Of a DNA stretch of 64,000 nt, positions 1 through 6,817 are shown in pieces; the first letter of the stretch is position 1, and every line of letters begins with the position of its first letter. The DNA is from Asanoa siamensis (lineage in GTDB: Bacteria > Actinomycetota > Actinomycetes > Mycobacteriales > Micromonosporaceae), in the NCBI RefSeq assembly GCF_016862555.1, contig NZ_BONE01000031.1:1-64000 (forward strand), written 5' to 3'. A program made the translations under genes and the position numbers. The notes beneath the pieces were generated by a model that made no database searches, was not told the origin of the DNA, and saw only the letters and a list, made by a program, of their open reading frames with translations.

Positions 1-506
1 ATCGTGGTCCAGAACGATGCCACCGGGGGGTTGTCCGACTCCTGAAGTGCCTCGCCCAGACGCATGAAGGTTGCCTCGAAATCCTGCGCCCCCTTCACCG
101 GATCGACCCTCGTGGGATCCACCGACATCGCCGCGCCGACCCAGTGCTGCGCGGGCGCGACGCGAGTCTGCACCTGAACTGGTTGATCGTAAGAGCTGAG
201 AATTTCCATACCGCGTTCTACGGCCGAATCTTGGCGGGCCCGCAGAATGTTGAGGTCGTCAATGAACCGGGTGAGGTGCTCAGCAGCGCGGTCCGGGTTG
301 TCGACCACCTCTCGCACCTGCGCCAAGGACATCCCCATCTGACGCAATACCTTGATCATCGCGGCCCGGCGAAGCTGCCCGCCGCTGTAGCGCCGATAGC
401 CGGTCTCTGGGTCAACGCTGCGCGGCTCGAGCAGGCCGTTCTCGTCATAGAAACGCAACGCTTTGATGGTGAGTCCGCTGGCATGTGCGAACCGGCCGAT
501 CGTCAT
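1..506 (-). CDS. MerR-family regulator, GyrI/BmrR-like effector domain (partial)
   Basis: The reverse strand encodes a protein that begins MTIGRFAHASGLTIKALRFY, a MerR winged-helix start, followed by the wing sequence ETGYRRYSGGQ and a coiled-coil dimerisation helix to about residue 115. After that begins a domain (around APAQHWVGAAMSV) that looks like the GyrI/BmrR-type ligand-binding domain. The gene runs off the left edge, so the C-terminus is missing. AGGAGG lies 10 bases before the ATG at 506; a TTG one codon upstream is the alternative start. MerR proteins of this class sense small hydrophobic molecules and activate promoters with over-long spacers by untwisting them. Such a promoter lies directly upstream at 562-592, implying autoregulation. 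The ligand cannot be told from the sequence. Confidence 0.85.
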   Translation of the reverse strand, partial: MTIGRFAHASGLTIKALRFYDENGLLEPRSVDPETGYRRYSGGQLRRAAMIKVLRQMGMSLAQVREVVDNPDRAAEHLTRFIDDLNILRARQDSAVERGMEILSSYDQPVQVQTRVAPAQHWVGAAMSVDPTRVDPVKGAQDFEATFMRLGEALQESDNPPVASFWTT

Positions 507-561
507 CAAGAAAGGTCCTCCTGTCACTTAAGCCGACCAGAGCTCCAGCCGACCTCATCCC

Positions 562-592
562 ACGATCGGCGCTCCCGCAACAGGAGGGTCAA
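562..592 (-). promoter_or_regulatory. MerR-type promoter with 19-bp spacer
   Basis: On the minus strand TTGACC (592-587) and GATCGT (567-562) are separated by exactly 19 bp. The spacer carries a CTCC-N7-GGAG dyad. A 19-bp spacer with a centred dyad is the signature of promoters that MerR-family activators remodel. Transcription would start about 50 bases before the MerR start codon at 506. Confidence 0.7.
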
Positions 593-718
593 GCATTTCA
601 GCCGTCAGTCAGATCCTCGATGGCCAGATCCGTTGGCATCAGGGTGTCGGCCAGCGAGGCTGCGTCGCAGCGCAGCGTCGGAAACGTCGACCTGGGGTCG
701 GCTCGGCCTGGGCGCTAC

Positions 719-1090
719 TTACACCCGTAGCCTGCTGTAGCGCCAGCCCGCACCCGGCGGATACAGCGGCGGCACCCGGTGGAAGGTCCGCACCAGCTCG
801 GCCGGCTCGACCCACTGGGCCAGGTCGATCATGGGATAGTCGTGCCAGTGACCGATGCCCGAGGTGTGGGTCAGCAGGTGGTGCAGCGTGATGTCCCGCC
901 ACTCCCGCGGGCAGCCGTCGATCCACCGGCTCACGGGATCGTCGAGGGCCAGCGTGCCGGCCTCGACGAGCAGGAGCGCGGCGGCCGCGGTGAACTGCTT
1001 GCTCACGGAGGCGAGCTGATACCGCGTATCCGTGACGTCGTCCACGATGACGTCCGTGCCCTGCCGCACCAGCGTCTCGGCTCGCATCAT
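719..1090 (-). pseudogene. Truncated beta-lactamase-family serine hydrolase
   Basis: The 123-residue product carries the SxxK active-site motif of class C beta-lactamase/esterase-type serine hydrolases (YQLASVSKQFTAAAALLLVE) and the following HHLLTHTSGIG segment. It stops after PPGAGWRYSRLRV, at the place where the family has its YxN motif (normally like WRYSNSGY). Family members are normally 350-450 residues, so about two thirds are missing, including the second and third catalytic motifs. I see no continuation in the 200 bases downstream. Two ATG codons at 1090 and 1087 are possible starts. It is probably non-functional, left by a deletion or rearrangement ending near position 725. Confidence 0.75.
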
Positions 1091-1156
1091 GACATCGACG
1101 CTAGTCCCTCCCGATACTCTTGGCACTCCTGATGTCCCCCCGGCGGAAGTGGTCCT

Positions 1157-2419
1157 ATGAGCGACGTGGAGGCCTCCGCGCTGGCCGCGGTCGACGAAGC
1201 GGCCATCGCGCGGATGCTGCTCGACCTTCTCGCCGTGCCGAGCGTCACCGGCACCGCGGCGGAGTCGGAGCTTCAGCACAGCCTCGCCCGGCACCTCGCG
1301 GTCGCCGATCTGGACGTCGACCTCTGGTCCATGGATCTGGCGGCACTGCGGGCACATCCCCAGTTCCCGGGTCTCGAGGCCCCGCGCACGGAGGCCTGGG
1401 GTCTCGTGGGCGCCACCACGGGCCGGGGCGACGGGCCGACGCTGATCCTGCAGGGGCACGTCGACGTCGTCCCGCCCGGCGACCCGGTGCGCTGGGCGGG
1501 TGACCCGTTCCGGCCGAGGATCGTAGGGGACGTGGTGCACGCCCGGGGCGCGTGCGACATGAAGGCCGGCGTGGTGGCGATCGTCGCGGCCCTGGCGGCG
1601 GTACGCGAGGCGGGCGCGCGGCTGCGTGGCCGGGTGGCGGTGCACTTCGTCGTCAGCGAGGAGGACGGCGGGCTGGGCGCGTTCGGCACCCTCGCCCGCG
1701 GCCACACCGGCGACGCCTGCATCATCACCGAACCGACCAGCGGCGCGGTCATGACCGCCAACGCCGGCGCCCTGACGTTCCGCATCGAGGTGCCCGGGCA
1801 GGCGACCCACGGCAGCACCCGGTACGCGGGCGTCAGCGCGATCGACGCGTACCTGCCGATCCACCGGGCGCTCGCCGCGCTCGAAACGCGCCGGAACGCC
1901 GACGCCCACCCGCTCATGTCCGACTACCAGATCCCGTACCCGCTGTCGGTCGGCACGGTCCGCTCCGGCGACTGGGCCAGCAGCGTCCCCGACCTGCTGG
2001 TGGCCGAGGGTCGACTGGGCGTGCGGCTGGGCGAAGAGCCGGCAGCGGCCCGGGCGGACCTCGAGGAGTGCGTGGCGGCGGCGTGCGCGGACGACCCGTG
2101 GCTGCGCTCCCACCCGGCCACGGTCACCTGGCCCGGCGGCCAGTTCGCGAGCGGCCAACTGCCGGCCGGGCATCCGCTGGCCGCCGTCGTCGGCACCGCG
2201 CACGCGGACGTCACCCGCGGCCCGCGACCGGCCGAGCGCGGCGCACCGTACGGCAGCGACCTGCGCCTCTACGCGGGCGCGGGCATCCCGACGCTGCAGT
2301 ACGGACCGGGCGACGTGCGCCTGGCCCACGGCCCGCGCGAACAGGTCCGCGTCAGCGACATCGTCACCGTCGCCCGCACGCTGGTGCTCGCCACCTTGCG
2401 CACGGTGGGCGCGGAATAG
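1157..2419 (+). CDS. M20-family metallopeptidase (ArgE/DapE/CPG2-like)
   Basis: The 420-residue protein has the M20 zinc-site motifs in order: GHVDVVPPG near residue 98, RGACDMKAG near 131 and SEEDGG near 172, where the Glu pair contains the general base. A later EP supplies another ligand, and a lid/dimerisation domain follows (AGALTFRIEVPGQATHGSTRY). Enzymes of this family hydrolyse N-acyl amino acids or peptides using two zinc ions. No signal peptide is visible, so it is presumably cytoplasmic. The length is normal and the ATG at 1157 is the first in frame. It is divergent from the broken hydrolase gene and ends in a strong hairpin shared with the convergent FG-GAP gene. The substrate is unknown. 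Confidence 0.9.
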   Translation: MSDVEASALAAVDEAAIARMLLDLLAVPSVTGTAAESELQHSLARHLAVADLDVDLWSMDLAALRAHPQFPGLEAPRTEAWGLVGATTGRGDGPTLILQGHVDVVPPGDPVRWAGDPFRPRIVGDVVHARGACDMKAGVVAIVAALAAVREAGARLRGRVAVHFVVSEEDGGLGAFGTLARGHTGDACIITEPTSGAVMTANAGALTFRIEVPGQATHGSTRYAGVSAIDAYLPIHRALAALETRRNADAHPLMSDYQIPYPLSVGTVRSGDWASSVPDLLVAEGRLGVRLGEEPAAARADLEECVAAACADDPWLRSHPATVTWPGGQFASGQLPAGHPLAAVVGTAHADVTRGPRPAERGAPYGSDLRLYAGAGIPTLQYGPGDVRLAHGPREQVRVSDIVTVARTLVLATLRTVGAE

Positions 2420-2424
2420 CGACA

Positions 2425-2453
2425 GGGCCGGCCCCGCCCAGCGGGACCGGCCC
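2425..2453. terminator. Bidirectional hairpin between convergent genes
   Basis: A 13-bp stem with one mismatch (left arm 2425-2437, right arm 2441-2453) closes a 3-base loop just after the M20 stop and 12 bases from the FG-GAP stop. It has no T-tract, as is usual for actinobacterial terminators. Confidence 0.7.
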
Positions 2454-2464
2454 CTCGGCGCCGG

Positions 2465-3640
2465 CTATCGGTGGACGATGACGGCGATACTCATGTAACT
2501 GGTGCTGATGATGTCGGCTCGGCCGTCACCGCTGACGTCCGCGACGGCGACGCCGTCCACGCTCCGCGCCACGTTGTCCATCTCGACCAGCCCGTACGCA
2601 CCGAGCGTGCCGTCGGACCGCTGCGGGCTCACACTGACGGCCTGCCAGCTGTGGTGGGCCACCGCGAGGTCGGCGCGTCCGTCGCCGGTGAGGTCACCGA
2701 TCGCCATCCCGGCCGGGATGTCATGGACCGGATACACCGACGGTACGGCCGTCGGCCCGCCGGAGCGGCCGGCGAAGACGTTCACGGCGCTGTTGGGGAC
2801 GTTCGCGTCCGTCGCCATGACGAGGTCGACGCGCCCGTCCCCGGTCACGTCACCGACGGCGGCGCTGGCGGTCGGCCACCGGTAGCCGTCGGCGTCCGGC
2901 GCGACCAGATGGTGCGAGGCCGGCGCGAACGTGCCGTCCGCCCGCTGGAGCCGAACCCAGGTGCCCTTGCCGTAGAACTGGGCGACGTCCGGTCGCGCGT
3001 CGCCGTTGAGATCGGCGACGAACACCTGCTCGCCCGGTGCGCCCGTGTCGAACGGTCCGGTCAGGGTGACCGGGGCCGCGAACACGCCGCGCGACGCCTG
3101 CCGGTGGATCGTGACGGTGCCCGGCAGGACCGAGACGACGAGGTCGGTGCGCCGGTCGCCGTCCATGTCCGCCAACGCGACGTCGGCCGCGCCGCTGCCG
3201 CTCGCGGCGAGGACCGGCGCCGTCAGGTTTCCGGACCGTTGGTAGAAGAGGTCCACGCCGGCCCGGGTCGACAGCGCGGCGTCGGTGCGGCCGTCACCGT
3301 CGAGGTCGCCGACCGCCACCCGCACCTCACCACCGGCCTCGCCGTGCGCGACGATTCGCCGCGGGGCGCCGTAGCCGCGGTCGGGCTGCTGCGCGTAGAC
3401 CAGCAGCGCGTTCACGTCGCCGTTGCCGAACGCGGATACGCCGACCAGGATGTCGGGCCGGCGGTCGCCGGTGACGTCGGCGACGGCGACACTGTCGGTG
3501 TTCGGTGCCCCGGTGGACAGATACCGTGGCGGAAGGAAGTCGGCGACCCCGTCCGCGCTCGCCATGGCGGGAAGCGCGGCGACCCCCGTCACCGCTGCCG
3601 CGACCACCGCGGTCACGCGCCATGCCCCGTAACGATTCAC
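2465..3640 (-). CDS. Secreted FG-GAP/VCBS repeat protein
   Basis: The 391-residue product starts at a GTG (3640) preceded four bases upstream by AGGAGA; an ORF extension further upstream lacks a site. A signal peptide occupies about residues 1-30, ending near AMASADG. The rest contains at least seven DxxGDxxxD repeats (for example DVTGDRRPDILVG, DLDGDGRTDAAL, DLTGDGRADLAV), spaced about 55 residues apart. These are the calcium-binding loops of FG-GAP/VCBS beta-propellers, so a seven-bladed extracellular propeller is likely. No enzyme domain is attached. Such stand-alone propellers are common in actinomycetes and their ligands are mostly unknown. Confidence 0.9.
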   Translation of the reverse strand: MNRYGAWRVTAVVAAAVTGVAALPAMASADGVADFLPPRYLSTGAPNTDSVAVADVTGDRRPDILVGVSAFGNGDVNALLVYAQQPDRGYGAPRRIVAHGEAGGEVRVAVGDLDGDGRTDAALSTRAGVDLFYQRSGNLTAPVLAASGSGAADVALADMDGDRRTDLVVSVLPGTVTIHRQASRGVFAAPVTLTGPFDTGAPGEQVFVADLNGDARPDVAQFYGKGTWVRLQRADGTFAPASHHLVAPDADGYRWPTASAAVGDVTGDGRVDLVMATDANVPNSAVNVFAGRSGGPTAVPSVYPVHDIPAGMAIGDLTGDGRADLAVAHHSWQAVSVSPQRSDGTLGAYGLVEMDNVARSVDGVAVADVSGDGRADIISTSYMSIAVIVHR

Positions 3641-3750
3641 GTCGTCTCCTATCGACAGTGGACCTGAGGCCGGCTCCACTGCCCGGAAAGGATCGACGCG
3701 AAACGGCGGTATGCGCGAATCTTCGCTGGGTGCCGCGAATGATCAGAAAG

Positions 3751-4473
3751 CTAGACCGAGGCCACCGCCGCGAGGATGGCGTCGATCGTCACCTGCGGGC
3801 GCGAGACCATCGAGACGTGGGAGGCGTCCACGTCGGTGACCGTGGCGCCGGCGCGTTCGGCCATGCGGCGTTGGGTCGCCGCCGGGATCACGTGGTCGTC
3901 GTTGCCGACCACCGTCCAACTCGGCAGCGACTTCCAGGCCGGTACGCCGGACGGGGTGTTGTTGGCGCTCAGCGTGATCGGGCGCTGGCTCTGCACGATC
4001 AGCCAGCGGTCGGCCTCCGGCAGGTCCTGGGCGAAGACGTTGTGGACCGAGTCGGGCTTGAGGAACGCGTCGAGGTCGCCCTCCGGTGCGCCCGGGTAGC
4101 CGACCAGGTCCAGGACCGTGGTCGGGTCGGGGACCGCGAGGGCCGAACCCGAGTCGCCCAGGATCTGGAACACGGTCTCGCCCTCGTCGGGGGCGAAGGC
4201 GTCGATGTAGACCAGCGCCCGCACGTCGCCGCCGGCCTTCGCGGCGTTGGTGACCACGAAGCCGCCGTACGAGTGGCCGACCAGCACCACCGGCCCGCTC
4301 GTCCGCTGCTCCAGGCACGACGCGACGTAGGCGGCGTCGGTGGTGGGCCCGCGGAGCAGGTTCGGCAGCGTCAGGACGGTGTAGCCCTGCGTCCGCAGCG
4401 ACGTCGCGACGGCGTTCCAACTGGACCCGTCGGCCCACGCGCCGTGCACCAGGACGATGGTGGGCCGGGCCAT
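3751..4473 (-). CDS. Alpha/beta hydrolase
   Basis: The 240-residue protein opens with ARPTIVLVHGAWADGSSW (oxyanion HG motif) and has the nucleophile elbow GHSYGG around residue 77. A late Asp (NDDHVIPA) and His (DASHVSMVSRP) complete the triad. The ATG at 4473 has AGGGAG six bases upstream. A paralogue of the same size and motif order lies at 33253-33960. Family members are esterases or related hydrolases with small organic substrates; nothing next to it fixes the substrate. Confidence 0.88.
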   Translation of the reverse strand: MARPTIVLVHGAWADGSSWNAVATSLRTQGYTVLTLPNLLRGPTTDAAYVASCLEQRTSGPVVLVGHSYGGFVVTNAAKAGGDVRALVYIDAFAPDEGETVFQILGDSGSALAVPDPTTVLDLVGYPGAPEGDLDAFLKPDSVHNVFAQDLPEADRWLIVQSQRPITLSANNTPSGVPAWKSLPSWTVVGNDDHVIPAATQRRMAERAGATVTDVDASHVSMVSRPQVTIDAILAAVASV

Positions 4474-4553
4474 GGCGATCTCCCTCGCGTCGGCGGTAGC
4501 GGTCCGTTTCCGATCGTGCCACCGCACACCGGCGCCCGCGCTGGATCGGGGAA

Positions 4554-4709
4554 CTACAGCCCGGCGGGGAAGGTGAAGGTCGACGGCGGAGACGCCTGCT
4601 GGGTAGACACCTGCCACTCCGTGCAGAATTGTCCCAGGCCGAACTCGGCCAGGACCGTGTGCTGGTTGAGGGCCAGCGGGCACGGTCGCCCGCGCCCGCC
4701 GGCGTGGTT
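4554..4709 (-). other. Possible coding remnant downstream of the fasciclin gene
   Basis: In the same frame as the fasciclin gene, directly after its stop, an open stretch of about 51 codons runs to a TAG at 4554. It includes LAEFGLGQFCTEWQVSTQQA and ends FTFPAGL. Only about five codons end in A or T, so composition is coding-like, yet no start codon with a ribosome site is present. It may be the C-terminal relic of a lost gene or chance; I do not recognise it. Confidence 0.25.
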
Positions 4710-5363
4710 TCAGGGCAGGTCGATCGGGCGCAGCACCCGGTCGATGCCATGGGCGATCTGCCGGTTGCCTTTGTTGACGTCGAACCTGTTGACGCGCGGG
4801 TCGCGGTCGCCGCGGTCGGCGTCGACCAGCCTGACCCGCTTCCACCAGTGGCCGTACACGTCGACCTTGATCGTGGATCCCGCGGCCGTCGTCAACCGCG
4901 CGCCGTCCGACTTCAGTGCCGCCGCACGGTTGATCGTGGCGCCCGGGACCACGTGGTAGAGCAGCACCGACTCGACGGTGTCGATGCCCAGCCCGGCCAC
5001 CGCGGTGAACGACGCGCGCTCGCCCGGCAGCCGACCGGTGTGCTTCAGGTCGGCGACCAGCCGCTGGAAGGCGCGGTCGTTGGGGATGAACGCGGTCAGC
5101 GCCGTCTTTCCGTCGGCGAGCACACCGACGGCGCTGCCCGGCTTGGCCGCCAGCACGGCCCGCACCGCGGCGGCCAGGATGTCGTAGTCGCCGCCGTTGC
5201 GGTCGAAGCCGCTCGTGTCCGCGGTCAGCACCGCGGCGAGCGACCTGGTGCCCAACGGCTTGCCCTTGCCGTGCGCGTCGGCGGGGGCGGCGGCGAGCGC
5301 GGAGGTGACGAGCGCGACGGACGCGATGGCCGCGGCGCGCTTGCCGAGTCCGATGAACCTCAT
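4710..5363 (-). CDS. Secreted fasciclin-domain protein (MPT70/MPT83-like)
   Basis: The 217-residue protein has an N-terminal signal sequence (residues 1 to about 30, ending ADA) and one fasciclin (FAS1) domain. The domain shows the usual landmarks: TALTAFIPNDRAFQRL (the FAS1 H1 block), then LLYHVVPGATI (the H2/YH block) and a closing NRQIAHGIDRVL. FAS1 proteins mediate surface contacts. In mycobacteria, MPT70 and MPT83 are FAS1 proteins made under control of SigK and its anti-sigma factor RskA. Here the gene sits 86 bases downstream of an rskA-like gene, which supports the same relationship. No lipobox is seen, so it is probably secreted rather than lipid-anchored. Confidence 0.88.
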   Translation of the reverse strand: MRFIGLGKRAAAIASVALVTSALAAAPADAHGKGKPLGTRSLAAVLTADTSGFDRNGGDYDILAAAVRAVLAAKPGSAVGVLADGKTALTAFIPNDRAFQRLVADLKHTGRLPGERASFTAVAGLGIDTVESVLLYHVVPGATINRAAALKSDGARLTTAAGSTIKVDVYGHWWKRVRLVDADRGDRDPRVNRFDVNKGNRQIAHGIDRVLRPIDLP

Positions 5364-5378
5364 CGTCAGGGTGTCCCT

Positions 5379-5426
5379 TCCGAGTACGGGGGTGATGGCT
5401 GCGGTGCCACCACCCCGTACTTCGGA
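5379..5426. promoter_or_regulatory. Large imperfect hairpin in the fasciclin leader
   Basis: Arms 5379-5398 and 5407-5426 pair over about 18 positions with two single-base bulges around an 8-base loop. It overlaps the candidate -10 element and the leader of the fasciclin gene. It may be an attenuator, an rskA terminator or an operator. Confidence 0.4.
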
Positions 5427-5447
5427 CGTGCCGCCGATGGCGGATGC
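5420..5447 (-). promoter_or_regulatory. Candidate SigK-type ECF promoter of the fasciclin gene
   Basis: The minus strand shows GCATCC (5447-5442), a 16-bp spacer, and CCGAAG (5425-5420). From memory, mycobacterial SigK promoters have CCATCC and CGAAT-like elements with a similar spacer. The element lies immediately after the rskA stop and about 50 bases before the fasciclin start. Confidence 0.45.
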
Positions 5448-5449
5448 AC

Positions 5450-6145
5450 CTAGGAGGTGAGGGTTCCGCGCAGGAGGCTGCGGCCCGAGTGCGCGGCGTC
5501 GCCGTCGTGGGGCTCGTCGCTGACGTCGACCAGGCGGTAGCGGTTCAGGTCGACGCCGGGCGGCACGGTCAGCACGGCGTCGGGCCGGTCCGACAGGTTG
5601 CCGACCGCGACCATGCGCGTGGGATCGTCGGGGTCGATCAGCCACACCTCGTGGAACCCGGTCGTCAGCGGCAGGTTCCGCACCTCGACGCGCATCTGGC
5701 CGGCGGACAGCACGCGTACGCTGCCGCCCGCGGTCGCCGGCACGGTCGGCAACGGGGACAGCGTCGCCCGCGCCGCCACCGTCTCGGCCGGGGCGCGGTG
5801 CAGCCACCGGTCGACCGCGACCGTTCCGGCGACCGCGAGCACCGCGGCCGCCGCCGCGGCGAGCACGGGCACCAGCCAGCGTGGGCGGCGCCGCCGCTCG
5901 GCCGGCGCGACGACAGCGGCGGGCGCGCCGGCCAGGTCGGCCTCGACGCGCTGCCAGATCCGCTCGGGCGGCGGCGGCAGGTCGCGTACCTCCTGGCTTT
6001 CCGCGCCCAGGCCGGCGACCGTACGCAACGTGTCGAGCTCGTGCCGGCAGGCCGTGCACCCCGTCAGGTGGTCGGCCTCCGTGGCCACCTCGGTCTCCTC
6101 AGAGAGCGCGAGAAGAACCAGCCGATCGGGATCGAGATGCCGCAC
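5450..6145 (-). CDS. rskA: Anti-sigma-K-like factor (RskA), zinc anti-sigma domain
   Basis: The 231-residue protein begins at a GTG (6145) with GGAGG six bases upstream; the start lies inside the 3' end of the sigma gene (47-bp overlap), suggesting coupled translation. The N-terminal part has the zinc-binding H-x3-C-x2-C motif (HLTGCTAC, about residues 26-33). One membrane helix follows near residues 90-110 (WLVPVLAAAAAAVLAVAGTV). The external C-terminal domain contains GFHEVWLIDPDDPTRMVAVG, a hallmark of the RskA extracellular domain. Known RskA proteins hold SigK at the membrane and release it by regulated proteolysis. Sigma upstream and fasciclin downstream support the assignment. Confidence 0.85.
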   Translation of the reverse strand: MRHLDPDRLVLLALSEETEVATEADHLTGCTACRHELDTLRTVAGLGAESQEVRDLPPPPERIWQRVEADLAGAPAAVVAPAERRRRPRWLVPVLAAAAAAVLAVAGTVAVDRWLHRAPAETVAARATLSPLPTVPATAGGSVRVLSAGQMRVEVRNLPLTTGFHEVWLIDPDDPTRMVAVGNLSDRPDAVLTVPPGVDLNRYRLVDVSDEPHDGDAAHSGRSLLRGTLTS

Positions 6146-6770
6146 CGTCCACCTCCCAACGGCGTCGCAGGTTCGCCAGCCCACGGCGGATGTGGCTTTT
6201 CACCGTACCGAGGGGGAGCCCGGTGACGGCCGCTATCTGCGGGTGGGTGAGGTCGTCGAAGAACGCCAGCTCCAGCGTGCGCCGCTGCTCGGCGGGCAGC
6301 CGGCCCAGCTCGTCGGCCACGACCAGCCGGTCGACGATGCGCTCGGGGAGCTCCGGCTGGTCCGCCGGGGCGACCTGCGCGCCGATGCTGCGGGCGACCC
6401 GGTCGTCGCGTACGGCCGACCGGATCCGGTCGATCGCCTTGCGCCGGGCGATCCCCAGCAGCCAGCCCAGGATCGTGCCCCGCTGCGGGTCGAACGAGTC
6501 CCGCCCCGACCAGGCCGCCACGAACGTGAGCTGCGTGACGTCCTCGGCGTCGGCGCGGTTGCCCAGCAGGCGCTGCGCGAGGTAGAGCACGGCGGCGCCG
6601 TGTCGCTCGTACGCGGTGCGCAGCGCCTTCTCGTCGCCGGCGCGCAGCCGCTCGGCGAGCTCGTCGTCGGTAATGGTCAACCTCCTCCCGGGCAGCCGTT
6701 CTCTGTTCCATTCGCTCCGCGGGCACCGGATGGACGCACCTTTCTTACCCATGCGCGTCGCATCCGCCAC
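6099..6770 (-). CDS. sigK: ECF RNA polymerase sigma factor, SigK type
   Basis: The 223-residue product has sigma region 2 (RAGDEKALRTAYERHGAAVL through DAEDVTQLTFVAAW) and region 4 (LPAEQRRTLELAFFDDLTHP through LPLGTVKSHIRRGLANLRR). I place the start at GTG 6770 because AGGGAGGA lies seven bases before it; a TTG at the MTITDDEL position has its purine tract directly against the codon. The neighbour downstream is an RskA-like anti-sigma gene and the next a fasciclin gene, the same order as the mycobacterial SigK regulon. The gene is divergent from the FAD oxidoreductase, with only 47 bp between the starts, so that oxidoreductase may also belong to the regulon. Confidence 0.85.
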   Translation of the reverse strand: MADATRMGKKGASIRCPRSEWNRERLPGRRLTITDDELAERLRAGDEKALRTAYERHGAAVLYLAQRLLGNRADAEDVTQLTFVAAWSGRDSFDPQRGTILGWLLGIARRKAIDRIRSAVRDDRVARSIGAQVAPADQPELPERIVDRLVVADELGRLPAEQRRTLELAFFDDLTHPQIAAVTGLPLGTVKSHIRRGLANLRRRWEVDGAASRSRSAGSSRAL

Positions 6771-6817
6771 CGGTCGATCCTCCCTAGGATCAGACAGGAC
6801 GGAGAGGCGGCCCCACG

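Noticed and set aside
719-2329. Long minus-strand open frame of 536 codons across the M20 gene
   Set aside because: Only its last 123 codons (719-1090) show a family (serine hydrolase). The rest is the antisense shadow of the M20 peptidase, rich in Arg and Gly without motifs.
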